The notes below the pieces were generated by a model. That model saw only the letters and a list, made by a program, of their open reading frames with translations, made no database searches and was not told the DNA's origin. Source: CAXXOK01 sp963674895 (lineage in GTDB: Bacteria > Bacillota > Clostridia > Christensenellales > Aristaeellaceae). From it: a stretch of 64,000 bases of DNA. Numbering within the stretch: position 1 is the first letter of the stretch; every line of letters begins with the position of its first letter. The stretch is taken from the NCBI GenBank assembly GCA_963674895.2, contig CAXXCY010000003.1, positions 868,001-932,000 on the forward strand. The letters run 5' to 3'. Shown here piece after piece: positions 34,555 through 43,499 of the stretch. Position numbers and translations under genes: made by a program.

Positions 34555-34652
34555 CTCCGTTCGCTTACGCTCACTATCACGCCTGAGTTCTCGCCTTCAT
34601 CCGCCACTGGCGGCGGCGATAACCCGTTCAACTCCCTTCCGATTATTATGAT

Positions 34653-34692
34653 AAAAAGAAAGACATCCATTCATATGGAAGTCTTTCTTTTT
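34653..34692 (-). terminator. Terminator of the tRNA-Ser pair
   Basis: Stem AAAAAGAAAGAC / GTCTTTCTTTTT, extended inside by TCCAT / ATGGA, directly after the CCA end on the minus strand. Confidence 0.8.
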
Positions 34693-34693
34693 C

Positions 34694-34785
34694 TGGCGGA
34701 GAAGGAGGGAGTTGAACCCTCGCGGCGCTTATCGCACCCTACTCCCTTAGCAGGGGAGCCCCTTCGGCCACTTGGGTACTTCTCC
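34694..34785 (-). tRNA. tRNA-Ser (GCT)
   Basis: The minus strand begins GGAGAAGTACCCAAG and ends CTTCTCCG-CCA with CCA encoded. The anticodon loop CTGCTAA gives GCT, reading AGC/AGU. The 92-base length and long variable arm are typical of class II tRNA-Ser. Confidence 0.95.
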
Positions 34786-34821
34786 AGGCCAAGGCTGTAT
34801 GCTGTTTATTGAAAGGAAACC

Positions 34822-34910
34822 TGGCGGAGAGAGAGGGATTCGAACCCCCGGTGCATCGCTGCATCACTGGTTTTCAAGACCAGCGCCTTCAACCGCTCGG
34901 CCATCTCTCC
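34822..34910 (-). tRNA. tRNA-Ser (TGA)
   Basis: The minus strand begins GGAGAGATGGCCGAG and ends with an encoded CCA. The anticodon loop CTTGAAA gives TGA, reading UCN codons. It has a long variable arm and is cotranscribed with tRNA-Ser(GCT). Confidence 0.95.
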
Positions 34911-34934
34911 ATGGACGAATAACCAGCGAATGTA

Positions 34935-34963
34935 ATTATACCAGAGTTTACTTTGGAAATCAA
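34935..34963 (-). promoter_or_regulatory. Promoter of the tRNA-Ser pair
   Basis: On the minus strand: TTGATT, a 17-base spacer and extended TGGTATAAT, about 25 bases before the tRNA. Confidence 0.7.
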
Positions 34964-35116
34964 CGGTAAAAACAGCCGAGGAAATAACTCTGCCGTTATT
35001 CTTCATACAAAACATTTGAGTCAGACAATCAAACGATAACGCTCCTGAATGATTTACTTCTTCCAATTGATTACCGCATTTTGATTTATCATGAAGCAGT
35101 ATATAGATTTAGTCAA

Positions 35117-36343
35117 TCACTGCCAGCCGTTCCCCGCCGGCAGTTCCAGGCAACTGCGGATCTCCAGGGGATCAACCAGGCGGACTTTACCTTCATAGAC
35201 GTCCGCCGCCTTCGCGGCCGCTACGCCGGCCGCTTCCCCCAAGGCGAAGCATACGGGCATAATCCTGGCGGAAGAATGGCCCTCGTGGGTTGTGGAAATA
35301 CATCGCCCCGCCGTCAGCAAGTTCTCCATCCCTTTTGGAATCAAGCACCGGTACGGTATTCCGTAGTACCGGCCCGGAGCCAGCTCGTGAATCTCGGTGC
35401 CCTGCCCGGTCGGGCTGTGGATATCGATCTTGAACGTGCCGTAAGCGACGTCGTCCGGAGATTGCCTGTACGACAGCACGTGTCCCTTATCCAGCACGTA
35501 TTCCCCCATCACCCGGCGCGATTCGCGCACGCCGATTTGCGCCGCGGTCTCCAGCAAACAGGCGTTTTCAAATCCCGGCACTCTTCTCTTCAAGTAGCGA
35601 ATGATCGGATACACCTGACTGCGGGCTTCAATCTCCGCCCGCGTCAGGTCATCCGTATCCAGCGGATTGAAATGGATCACGCGCGTCATATTGACCATCG
35701 CTTCGCCCGGGCTGGGCAGACTGAAATACAGCACGCGTCCCTGTGGCAGACGGTCTTCCGCCGGTACGGCGAATTCCACTCCCTGTGTGCCTTCCGGCAG
35801 TTTAACCCCGCCCATCCGGAACATCAGCGTTGCGGGCTGGCATTTGCCATCCGTATCCCTGCCAACCTTGACGTCGCAGCCGCAAAACGCTGCGATATCG
35901 GCGTCGCCTGTCGCGTCGATAAACACCTTGGCGCCGCTTTCATGCCTGCCGCCCTTACCGATGTATTCCACAGCCTGCAGACGGTCTCCCGTTTTCCTTA
36001 CGCCGCAGGCAAACACATGGAACCGGATTTTAACCTTGCTTTTCACGCACATTTCATTGAGGACGAATTTCATAGCCTCGGCGCTGAACGCCTTGGAAGC
36101 GGCGGAGAATCCGCCCAGTTCGGTCATCCGAATGGTCACTTCTTCAAAGATTCCCCGGGTTAAAACGGTTCCTCCCGTTTCATAAGCCATAAACGGTGAA
36201 ACCAGCCCGGCTGTTCCCATACCGCCCAGAAATCCGTATTGTTCCAGCAGCAGTACGCGGGCCCCGCATCGGGCAGCGGCAATAGCGGCAGCAGCCCCCG
36301 CCGGACCGCCGCCTGCCACCAGCACGTCATATACATCGTCCAT
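35117..36343 (-). CDS. FAD-dependent oxidoreductase (FAD_oxidored family)
   Basis: The 408-residue flavoprotein has the dinucleotide-binding N-terminus DVLVAGGGPAGAAAAIAAAR, followed by LLLEQYGFLGGMGTAGLV, the second FAD motif VFIDATGDADIAAFCG and the C-terminal GRCISTTHEGHSSARIMP and AGVAAAKA. This PF12831 family is common beside sugar transporters in Clostridia and Paenibacillus, where the substrate is usually unknown. There is no signal peptide. It is the last gene of the sugar ABC operon, 18 bases after the MalG-like permease, so it probably oxidises or reduces the imported compound. Confidence 0.85.
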   Translation of the reverse strand: MDDVYDVLVAGGGPAGAAAAIAAARCGARVLLLEQYGFLGGMGTAGLVSPFMAYETGGTVLTRGIFEEVTIRMTELGGFSAASKAFSAEAMKFVLNEMCVKSKVKIRFHVFACGVRKTGDRLQAVEYIGKGGRHESGAKVFIDATGDADIAAFCGCDVKVGRDTDGKCQPATLMFRMGGVKLPEGTQGVEFAVPAEDRLPQGRVLYFSLPSPGEAMVNMTRVIHFNPLDTDDLTRAEIEARSQVYPIIRYLKRRVPGFENACLLETAAQIGVRESRRVMGEYVLDKGHVLSYRQSPDDVAYGTFKIDIHSPTGQGTEIHELAPGRYYGIPYRCLIPKGMENLLTAGRCISTTHEGHSSARIMPVCFALGEAAGVAAAKAADVYEGKVRLVDPLEIRSCLELPAGNGWQ

Positions 36344-36361
36344 AGGTTAGACCTTCTTATC

Positions 36362-37192
36362 CTATCCCTTGACCGCGCCCGCGGTCATCCCTTCGATGAA
36401 GAAACGCTGCCCGAACAAAAAGATGGCAAATATCGGCATGATCGCAATCGACGTGAGCGCCATGATGTAATGGTACATGCGCCCGTTTTCATCCGTAAAG
36501 GTCGCCAGCGCCAAAGGAATGGTAAACAGTTTTTTGCTGCTGATAAAGATGAGCGGGTTTTCATAATCATTCCAGTGGAACGCGAATACGATGATTGCAA
36601 ACGTCGCCAGCGCCGGTTTCACCATGGGCATCATAATCCGCCACCAGATCGTAAGCTGTCTCGCCCCGTCCACCGAAGCGGATTCGATGATCGAATCAGG
36701 TATTTGCATGAAATACTGGCGCATGAGAAAGGTGCCGAGCACCGCGTACAGGCCCGGCAGAATCAGCGCCAGATGGGTATTCCGCAGCCCGAGCTGCGTA
36801 AACAGCACAAACTTCGGAACATATGTGGCCTGCGCAGGCACCATCAGGGTGGAGATATAAATCAGGAAGAGCACGTCGCGGCCCCGGAATTTCAATTTGG
36901 CAAACGCATACGCGGCCAATGCGCTGGTGAGGCATGCGCCGGCTACGTTGATGCAGGTAATTTTGACGGAATTGAAATAAGTCAGCAAAACGTTTTCATG
37001 CTCGAAAAGATATTTGTAATTATCCAGATACAGATAATCGGGAATCCACTTGATCGGATATGTAAAAATATCCACCGGCCGCTTGAAGGATGAGGAGAGC
37101 ATCCACAAAAAGGGGATCAGCATAGAAATGGAGACCAGCAGCATTGCGGCAGTTATCAGCCAGAGGGCGATTTTGCGTTTCTTTCTTTCCAC
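36362..37192 (-). CDS. MalG-type carbohydrate ABC transporter permease
   Basis: The 276-residue permease has six membrane helices and the coupling motif ESASVDGARQLTIWWRIMMPMVKPALAT. The start is taken as GTG at 37192, where TAGTG makes the upstream stop and this start share a base. An in-frame ATG at 37225 would add 11 residues overlapping the upstream gene. The operon has no ATPase, so a shared MsmX/UgpC-like protein elsewhere must power it. Confidence 0.87.
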   Translation of the reverse strand: MERKKRKIALWLITAAMLLVSISMLIPFLWMLSSSFKRPVDIFTYPIKWIPDYLYLDNYKYLFEHENVLLTYFNSVKITCINVAGACLTSALAAYAFAKLKFRGRDVLFLIYISTLMVPAQATYVPKFVLFTQLGLRNTHLALILPGLYAVLGTFLMRQYFMQIPDSIIESASVDGARQLTIWWRIMMPMVKPALATFAIIVFAFHWNDYENPLIFISSKKLFTIPLALATFTDENGRMYHYIMALTSIAIMPIFAIFLFGQRFFIEGMTAGAVKG

Positions 37193-38085
37193 TAGTAATT
37201 CACCCACTTTTTCTGGCCGCGCCATTGTATCGCCGTAATAACCAGAATAATCAGGAACAGAACCATCGCGATCGACGAGGCGTAGCCGAATTTGTAAAAC
37301 TGGAAGGCCGCCGTGTAGATATAATACACAAGCACCGTGGTGGCGCGCACCGGCCCGCCCTGCGTCATGATCTGGATAGGGCCGAACACCTTAAATGAAT
37401 TGATAATCTGCGTAATCAGTAAAAAGAAAGTCGTCGGCGAGAGCATGGGGACCGTGATTTTGGTCAGCCTCTGCCACCAGGATACGCCGTCGATATCGGC
37501 CGCCTCGTACAGTTCCTTGGGTATACCCTGCAGACCGCCCACATAGATCAGCGCCGAATATCCGATGTTCATCCAGATGATCATCAGCATAATGGACGGC
37601 ATGGCCCACACCACATCCGCCAATATGTTGGGCGGATTTTGCACCCCCAGGAATTTCAGCACATAGACAAACGGGCCTTCCTTGCTGTAAAGCATCGACC
37701 AGATCAGGGAAATAGCCACGATATTGGTGATGTGCGGGAGGAATACGCTCAGCCGTACAAAGTCCTTGCCGATCACATAATCGTTGATCAGAACGGCCAT
37801 CAGCAGGGCGATCACCAGCGTGGAGGGCACCACGACCAGCATGAACAGGATGTTGTTGAACAGGGACTGGGTGAACCAAATATCACTCCACATTTTCTCG
37901 TAATTGCCGACGCCTGTGAGCTTGATATTGTCAAGTCCCGAAATCATATCCCACTGGGAAAAGGAGATATACATCGAGAACAGGATCGGCAGAGCGGAGA
38001 ACAGGAGCATCAAAGTATAGCTTGGCGCGATGAACAGGTATCCCTCCAGATTCCGCGTCAGGTTTCTGCTGCGCTTCGTCGACAT
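37192..38085 (-). CDS. MalF-type carbohydrate ABC transporter permease
   Basis: The 297-residue protein has a short basic N-terminus (STKRSRNLTRN), six membrane helices beginning GYLFIAPSYTLMLLF, and the coupling motif EAADIDGVSWWQRLTKITVPMLSPTTFF. It pairs with the following MalG-type permease. A strong hairpin separates it from the binding-protein gene. Confidence 0.88.
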   Translation of the reverse strand: MSTKRSRNLTRNLEGYLFIAPSYTLMLLFSALPILFSMYISFSQWDMISGLDNIKLTGVGNYEKMWSDIWFTQSLFNNILFMLVVVPSTLVIALLMAVLINDYVIGKDFVRLSVFLPHITNIVAISLIWSMLYSKEGPFVYVLKFLGVQNPPNILADVVWAMPSIMLMIIWMNIGYSALIYVGGLQGIPKELYEAADIDGVSWWQRLTKITVPMLSPTTFFLLITQIINSFKVFGPIQIMTQGGPVRATTVLVYYIYTAAFQFYKFGYASSIAMVLFLIILVITAIQWRGQKKWVNY

Positions 38086-38116
38086 ACGGCTATCCTTTCA
38101 CGCTCTCCAAAGAACA

Positions 38117-38149
38117 CCGAGCGGCGCCGCCATAGACGGCGCCGCTCGG
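38117..38149 (-). promoter_or_regulatory. Stable intercistronic hairpin between binding protein and permease genes
   Basis: Perfect 13-bp stem CCGAGCGGCGCCG / CGGCGCCGCTCGG with a 7-base loop and only a weak T tail (TGTTCTTT) on the minus strand. It probably stabilises the upstream mRNA or partly terminates, giving more binding protein than permease. Confidence 0.7.
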
Positions 38150-38167
38150 TTTATCTCGGTCTTTCTC

Positions 38168-39490
38168 TTAATTCGCCAATACTTCGTTGCAGCGCTTCTG
38201 CATATTCTCAAGCGCCTTGTCAAGGTCGATCTGTTTGAGAAAGAAGGCTTCCATCTCTTCCTTCATAATGAGAGCGATTTCCGCCTTGTGCAGGTTGCTG
38301 CCGTCATACTGCATCTTGCTATAGCTGCCGAACAGCACGTTCTTGGCCGATTCTATGTCCACCAGGTTTTCCGCGCCCTGCAGCATGATTTGGATGGCTT
38401 TGTCGGCGTCGTAGTACTGATACAGCGGCATGCGTCCGCCTTCGATCATGGGATCGTATCCCTCGGTATAGTACCATTTGATGAACTCCATCGCCGCTTC
38501 CTTGTTGGCGGATTTTTCGTTGATCGAAAGGTGGTCCTGCACGATCAGATCGGCGTAATAATCGGTCTGATCGGCGTTGAGGGCCGGCATTTCCGCAAAG
38601 GCCACCACGAAGTCGCGCGGGAACGCGGCGGTATCCTTGATGTTGCGGATCTGATGGCTGCCGGTTGCAACCATGGCGGCCTGCTTGTTGAAGAAGATGG
38701 GCGCTTCGTTCGCGCTGACCTTCTGTACGATCATATCCTCCCAGGACATCATGGACTGGTCTGTGTACATCATGTCGTAGAGTATCTGGTAGCCCTGGCG
38801 AAGGTATGGATTATCCACGAAGTTGGTGGCGGTGGCGTCTGCGTTCAGCCAGCATTCGCGGTTCGCCTCCGTGGCTACGATTTCGTTGATCACGTTGCCG
38901 TCGGTGCTTTTGAGAAACCCGTACACCTTCCCCGCGTTTTCGCCTGTAGTAAGTTTTTTGGCGATTTCACGCACGTCCTGCCAGGTCCAGTGCTGCGGAA
39001 CCGGAATACCCGCCGCGTCCAGCATGTCCTTATTGAGCATGATGAACATCACTTGTTTGTAAGTAGGAATCGCGTAAACCTTGCCGTCGGCAGAAACGCT
39101 GTTCTTGGCCGCCTCGCCGAAATCCCGGATAACGTCGACGTCGTATTCCTTGCACAGGTCGCTCAGTTCCGCCGCCATGCCCGCCTCGACCCGCTTGGTC
39201 AGCTTGTCATAGCCGTAGCTGATAAAGATATCGATTTTTTCTCCGGAGATAAGCGCTGTATCCAATTTCACGTTGCCCTGGTCGTCGTTCACATAGCGTA
39301 TGTATTCCGCTTCAATTCCCGGATGTGTCGCGTTGAAGTTTTCGCAGACTTTCTGCGGTCCCTTGTCTTCCGGCACGCCGCCCCAAATGACAAGCTTCAC
39401 GGGGTTGGTATTGTCCGCCGATGCCGCGGTCATCCCCGCCGCGCCCATGCACAGTACCGCGGCAAGTGCCATTGCCAACATTCTTTTCAT
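38168..39490 (-). CDS. Extracellular sugar-binding protein (family 1) of an ABC transporter
   Basis: The 440-residue protein has a signal peptide (about 1-23; AAGMTAASA). LCMGAA has Cys13 but no convincing lipobox, so its anchoring is uncertain. Type-I carbohydrate-binding features include VKLVIWGGVPEDKGPQKVCE at the mature N-terminus, FNATHPGIEAEYIRY, YAIPTYKQVMFIMLNKD and the AAMEFIKWYYTEG helix. The start at 39490 has GGAG sequences upstream; the longer frame to 39622 is not used. It is the first gene of the operon. Confidence 0.85.
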   Translation of the reverse strand: MKRMLAMALAAVLCMGAAGMTAASADNTNPVKLVIWGGVPEDKGPQKVCENFNATHPGIEAEYIRYVNDDQGNVKLDTALISGEKIDIFISYGYDKLTKRVEAGMAAELSDLCKEYDVDVIRDFGEAAKNSVSADGKVYAIPTYKQVMFIMLNKDMLDAAGIPVPQHWTWQDVREIAKKLTTGENAGKVYGFLKSTDGNVINEIVATEANRECWLNADATATNFVDNPYLRQGYQILYDMMYTDQSMMSWEDMIVQKVSANEAPIFFNKQAAMVATGSHQIRNIKDTAAFPRDFVVAFAEMPALNADQTDYYADLIVQDHLSINEKSANKEAAMEFIKWYYTEGYDPMIEGGRMPLYQYYDADKAIQIMLQGAENLVDIESAKNVLFGSYSKMQYDGSNLHKAEIALIMKEEMEAFFLKQIDLDKALENMQKRCNEVLAN

Positions 39491-39530
39491 GTCTCCACTC
39501 TCCTTTGATTTGGTTTCTTTTGTTACGCTC

Positions 39531-39559
39531 ATTATATACGCGCCGTCCGGCGCATGCCA
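39531..39559 (-). promoter_or_regulatory. Promoter of the sugar ABC operon with a palindrome in its spacer
   Basis: On the minus strand, TATAAT (39536-39531) is preceded by a 17-base spacer and a poor -35 (TGGCAT). The spacer contains GCGCCG-GA-CGGCGC (39540-39553), an inverted repeat suited to a bound regulator. The poor -35 fits activation by YesN. Confidence 0.5.
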
Positions 39560-39652
39560 TGAAAAATCATTGGAAGTTCCGGTAAACCGTTGGCATATGA
39601 AAAGCGAACGGCCCGCCGTCACGTCCGTTCACTCAGTTATGGTAATTTATTC

Positions 39653-41245
39653 CTATTTACCGGTAATTTCGTTCGTTTTCAGTTCCTTGGGCGAGATGCC
39701 GATGTATTTTCGAAAGAGCTTGCTGAAATATGATTCGTCGTTTATCCCTACGGCATACGCCGCTTCATAGGCCCTCATACGGCGGCTGAGCATGAGTTCC
39801 TTCGCCTTATCCATCTTCCGGCAGTTGACATAATCATTGAACCCTTCCCCCGTTTCCTTCTTGAACAAGCTCGAAAAATAGCTGCGGCTCATACCGCATA
39901 TCTGCGCCGCTTTGTCAAGCGTCACGTCCTCCTGAATATGCTGGTCAACATACGCCTTCACCCGGAAGATCTCCGGCCGTTCCCCGATGCCTGCGGCACA
40001 AAACGCAGCTTCCAGGTCATCCAGCGTTCGCTGGAAATAATCCTGAATCTGCCAGATTGTATCGACGTTGGGCAGGCAATCGAACGGATCGTCCTTGGGC
40101 TGCCACTCCAGCCCCGCGTCGGCCGCTTTTTTACGGCCGGCGGCCGCAAGCTCATAGGCGACACGCAGCATTGTCTTTTTTACGGCGTCCGGGTGAACGC
40201 GCGTCTTCATAAACAAGTCAAGCATCTCTTGAATCTTTTTGGTATACTCCTGTATGCTTGAGCTTCTGATCTCCGGCAATTCGCAGGCCATATCGGTTTC
40301 CGCCATTTCCAGGCCCCGTGCACGGACGTCGTCGTAGGAGGCGATGTTTTCGTTCCGGTAATAAAAGCAATGCGCGAAGGCTTCCCTGCATTCCTGAACC
40401 AAAGTGCGGATGCTCCTTGCGGGTCCTATCGAGCTGATGCCCCAGGAAAACGACAGGTTGAGATATTTGGAAAAAACGCAGTTTGCATGGTGGCAGAAAT
40501 CAATCACCTGCTGCGCATCCTCCGCCGTCAGCGCCAGCAGATAATAGCGCTCCTCCAGTTCAAAGGCAAGTCCGCCTCCCAGCCCCTGCATCAGCTCCTC
40601 CAGAATATTGACGCAGGAATACTTGAACAGCGGTTTGGCGCATATTCCGCTTCTGTCCAGCGCCGTACCGTATTGGAGTATGCCGCCGAAGAGCAGCACG
40701 GGCCTCCCCTTGGGCCACCGTTCGTCCATCTCCCGTATTTCCCGCAAGAAGTCGTCTTCCGAAAGCTCGCCGGCCAGGAACCGCTGCAACAGGTTTTCCC
40801 GCAGAACCATCAGGCTTTCTCCGCCTATGCCGCCGCTTTCGTCCGGCTGCGGCTCCATCCTGTTTTGCGGTTCCTGTTCCGTATCCAGGCGTTTGATCAA
40901 ATCCAGCAGCTTTTCCGGTTCCATGGACAATTTGAGGATATAATCCTCCGCTCCCGATTTCATCGCCCGTTTCACGTATTCAAGCTCGTTATAGCAGCTC
41001 AGCACAATAATCCGGGTTTGCGGATACCTAGCCTTCGCCTTTTCGATAAAGGCAAGCCCGTCCATTTCCGGCATGCGGATATCCGTAATCACGATATCGG
41101 GCCTTACGCGTTCCATTAATGCCAGGCCCTCCGCCGCGTTTTCCGCCATTGCCGCAATCGTGTACCCGTGTTTTTCCCATTCGATGCAGGACTTCAGCCC
41201 GATCCTGACCAGCATCTCATCATCAATGATCATGATTTTGCGCAT
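39653..41245 (-). CDS. YesN-type AraC-family response regulator
   Basis: The 530-residue protein has a receiver domain (1-120) with the DDE acidic pair, phosphoacceptor Asp55 in IVITDIRMPEMDG and Lys in ILKLSME. A long middle region (about 150-420) follows, and then two AraC helix-turn-helix units at the C-terminus (VTLDKAAQICGMSRSYFSSLFKK and AYAVGINDESYFSKLFRKYIG). YesN proteins activate adjacent sugar ABC genes. Its start lies inside the 3' end of the kinase gene (16-base overlap), giving a coupled pair. Confidence 0.9.
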   Translation of the reverse strand: MRKIMIIDDEMLVRIGLKSCIEWEKHGYTIAAMAENAAEGLALMERVRPDIVITDIRMPEMDGLAFIEKAKARYPQTRIIVLSCYNELEYVKRAMKSGAEDYILKLSMEPEKLLDLIKRLDTEQEPQNRMEPQPDESGGIGGESLMVLRENLLQRFLAGELSEDDFLREIREMDERWPKGRPVLLFGGILQYGTALDRSGICAKPLFKYSCVNILEELMQGLGGGLAFELEERYYLLALTAEDAQQVIDFCHHANCVFSKYLNLSFSWGISSIGPARSIRTLVQECREAFAHCFYYRNENIASYDDVRARGLEMAETDMACELPEIRSSSIQEYTKKIQEMLDLFMKTRVHPDAVKKTMLRVAYELAAAGRKKAADAGLEWQPKDDPFDCLPNVDTIWQIQDYFQRTLDDLEAAFCAAGIGERPEIFRVKAYVDQHIQEDVTLDKAAQICGMSRSYFSSLFKKETGEGFNDYVNCRKMDKAKELMLSRRMRAYEAAYAVGINDESYFSKLFRKYIGISPKELKTNEITGK

Positions 41246-43065
41246 GGCGTTTCCTCGCTTTCCTCCCGATTTTCAGGCGCCAGCAGCGGCAGCACCAGGC
41301 GAACGCGCGCTTTCACGTTCTCCGGCGAGATTGTCAGTCCGTACGCTGTGCTATAGCGCAGCCGAATACGCTCCCGCACGTTTTTCAATCCGATACCGCT
41401 CATCGGCACATCGGACCCGTCAAGCCCCGACATCGCTTTGGGGAACCCTTCGCCGGAATCGGTCACGTCGATGATCAGTGTATCCTCACGTGCCAGCACG
41501 TTGATATCAATCCATCCCGGCCGGAATTTCAGCCCGTGGTTGACGGCGTTCTCCACGATGGGCTGCAGCAGGAGCTTAATAATCCGGTGGTCCTTCAATT
41601 CGTCCGGCAAATGTACCGTAAGCGTGATCACGTTGTTGAAGCGGATATTCTGGATGTAGATATAGGCTTGGACCAATTCCATCTCCTGCTGAAGCGTAAT
41701 CTCTTCGTTGCCCTTATTCATACTGGCTTCCATGAGTTTGCCAAGCTCGGTGATCATCTTCACCGTGGTCATATTGCCATGCATCATCGCGGTCCAGCGG
41801 ATTGAATTGAGGGTATTGAACAGAAAGTGCGGATTAATCTGCGCGCGCAGCGCCTCATACTGCAGATTGGCCTTCACCTCCTGCTCCACCAGCACGCGTT
41901 TCACCAAGTCCTCGGTGCGCTCCGCGAGATATTCCATGTTGGTCACCATATCGCTTACGTCGCTTTTGAGAATGCTGCTTTTACCCAGCGCGGCCTGATC
42001 GATATCGGACGGGCTGTACTCGCCGATATTCATCTGCCGGATACGTATGCGCAGATGTTTGATGGGGTTTGTCATGTACATCATGAGCCACAGGCTGGCC
42101 CCCATCACTGCCGCGATCATCAGAATGCTGGCCGTGAACGTTCGTTTTTTCAGCGCCGATACGTTCGCCGTCAATTGGCGGTCATCGGTAAGCGCCAGCA
42201 GCGTCCAGCCAAACTTGTTCAGGCCGTACTGGTTCACGGCATAGCGCGCGCCGCCGATATTTGTATAGTCCGCCCCGACGATCGATTTCGCGTCCGAGGA
42301 AACCGCCACGGCGCCGCTCTGGCAGATCGGCACTTTCGATTCGTCCAACAGGAGCACCGCGTCGCCGCCGAAACGTTCAAGAATCGTTGTCAGGTTCTGT
42401 TTGGAAAAGTTGATCCATAGAACGCCGATCGCACGCTTGACATACACGTCATAGATCACTCTCTGTACGGATATGAAGTGATCGTCCTCTCCGCTGACAA
42501 TACTGTCGTTGCCGTATTGGAACGTCGTATCCCAGTAAAGATAGCTTTCCCGGTTTGCCATGGAATCAAACCAGTCCGAATCCGCGTATTGTCCGCTGAA
42601 ATACTGTTTGGTGGCGAAATGATCCGACACGTCGTTGCTGCAATACACCATGCCGTCGGCGCCCAGCAGCAGCACGTCCGTCAGATAGTTATAAAACACG
42701 TTGCTTTTGGCGTAGTTCATTCTCTCTTCGATCGCCACAGTGCGCTTGAAATCCTCGCCGCTCAAATGGAACAGGTCTTTTTGGCCTTCCGTCTGCCCGC
42801 CCGCAGCCAGGTTTCCCAAAATCACATCATCCGTACTCAGGACGTTTGACAGCTTGATGCAGTCGTTGCACATCGTTTCGATATTAACGCCGATCTGTTC
42901 CAGATTTGTCTGCAGGATTTCGATGGTCTTTTGTTTTTGTACTTCCTGTGACCAAGCAAAATTGAAGTTCGTAATGCACAAAAACGGAAGAAAAATCAGG
43001 AAGATAAACATCAGGGCGATGCGCACTTGCAGGCTTTTCAATAGACGTATGAGCACGCACGTCAC
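41230..43065 (-). CDS. YesM-type sensor histidine kinase
   Basis: The 611-residue protein has an N-terminal membrane helix (about 13-35), a large extracellular Cache-like sensor (about 40-300), a second helix (about 305-325), HAMP, then a His_kinase domain with ALRAQINPHFLFNTLNSIRW and a HATPase_c domain (PIVENAVNHGLKF, SGIGLKNVRERIRL). The GTG start at 43065 follows GGGGAAG; GTG at 43056 is an alternative. It pairs with the YesN-type regulator to respond to an extracellular saccharide or related ligand. Confidence 0.9.
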   Translation of the reverse strand: MTCVLIRLLKSLQVRIALMFIFLIFLPFLCITNFNFAWSQEVQKQKTIEILQTNLEQIGVNIETMCNDCIKLSNVLSTDDVILGNLAAGGQTEGQKDLFHLSGEDFKRTVAIEERMNYAKSNVFYNYLTDVLLLGADGMVYCSNDVSDHFATKQYFSGQYADSDWFDSMANRESYLYWDTTFQYGNDSIVSGEDDHFISVQRVIYDVYVKRAIGVLWINFSKQNLTTILERFGGDAVLLLDESKVPICQSGAVAVSSDAKSIVGADYTNIGGARYAVNQYGLNKFGWTLLALTDDRQLTANVSALKKRTFTASILMIAAVMGASLWLMMYMTNPIKHLRIRIRQMNIGEYSPSDIDQAALGKSSILKSDVSDMVTNMEYLAERTEDLVKRVLVEQEVKANLQYEALRAQINPHFLFNTLNSIRWTAMMHGNMTTVKMITELGKLMEASMNKGNEEITLQQEMELVQAYIYIQNIRFNNVITLTVHLPDELKDHRIIKLLLQPIVENAVNHGLKFRPGWIDINVLAREDTLIIDVTDSGEGFPKAMSGLDGSDVPMSGIGLKNVRERIRLRYSTAYGLTISPENVKARVRLVLPLLAPENREESEETPCAKS

Positions 43066-43110
43066 CTTCCCCGTACCTTCTGTTCCATCCGTTGTGTAAA
43101 AGTTTTCTCC

Positions 43111-43139
43111 AGTATATTAGGATGGAGTTTCACTGTCAA
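43111..43139 (-). promoter_or_regulatory. Promoter of the yesM-yesN operon
   Basis: On the minus strand: TTGACA (43139-43134), a 17-base spacer and TATACT (43116-43111). Confidence 0.8.
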
Positions 43140-43140
43140 G

Positions 43141-43416
43141 CGACGCCATACTGAGCCTTGTCACGGCATCTGCGATCTCGGCCTGATCTGCTGCCTGAAA
43201 AACACGGGTATGTCCGATCGCCGGACCCGCGATTTTGTCAGCATGAGCGTGCAGTGGCCGGATATGCTGGTCAAACGCTGCGCGCTGCCGGAAAACCATA
43301 AGCGGGGCGTCGAGGCGAACCTTTTACAGATGCGGCGGCACCTGGAAATTGTCACCTATAAAATCTCATATTTTACCAAACTGCTCGTGGATTGCCTTGC
43401 GCGTCGCAAGGTATGA
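43141..43416 (+). pseudogene. Remnant of a MerR-family transcriptional regulator
   Basis: The open frame from 43141 reads RHTEPCHGICDLGLICCLKNTGMS and continues to a stop at 43416. LICCLKNTGM, then VEANLLQMRRHLEIVTYKI and SYFTKLL, match the dimerisation half of MerR regulators (xCLKxTGMxxxxIxxF ... HxxxVExxIxxLxxxLxxIxYKIxYY). The helix-turn-helix half is absent: upstream lies the yesM promoter instead. No ribosome site fits the internal ATG at 43210. It is best read as a decayed gene fragment. Confidence 0.65.
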
Positions 43417-43455
43417 AGATGCAAGCGCAAAGCGCTTGAAAAGCCAGAATTCCAT

Positions 43456-43484
43456 TTGACTTTGCATCCGATATACAGTATAAT
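43456..43484 (+). promoter_or_regulatory. Promoter of greA-lysS
   Basis: TTGACT (43456-43461), a 17-base spacer and TATAAT (43479-43484). Confidence 0.85.
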
Positions 43485-43499
43485 TTTCTGGATGTTTGA

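Larger units (their letters stand above)
34318..34652. other. Intergenic stretch with tRNA-derived debris
   Basis: This stretch holds no gene. It contains the M28 gene upstream region (AT-rich near 34345-34370), a terminator hairpin (34503-34529), a partial copy of the tRNA-Ser 3' end (34534-34554) and an inverted copy of part of it near 34630-34641. The ORF running from 34378 through the tRNA genes is not real. Confidence 0.6.

Noticed and set aside
34378..34812. 144-codon plus-strand frame
   Set aside because: It overlaps tRNA-Ser(GCT) and two terminator hairpins; translated RNA-gene sequence.
35081..36163. 360-codon plus-strand open frame
   Set aside because: Antisense to the FAD oxidoreductase, whose motifs are clear on the other strand.
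38030..39508. 492-codon plus-strand open frame
   Set aside because: It is antisense to the sugar-binding protein gene, has no ribosome site, and its residue pattern (rich in His, Arg, Val) is that of a complementary strand.
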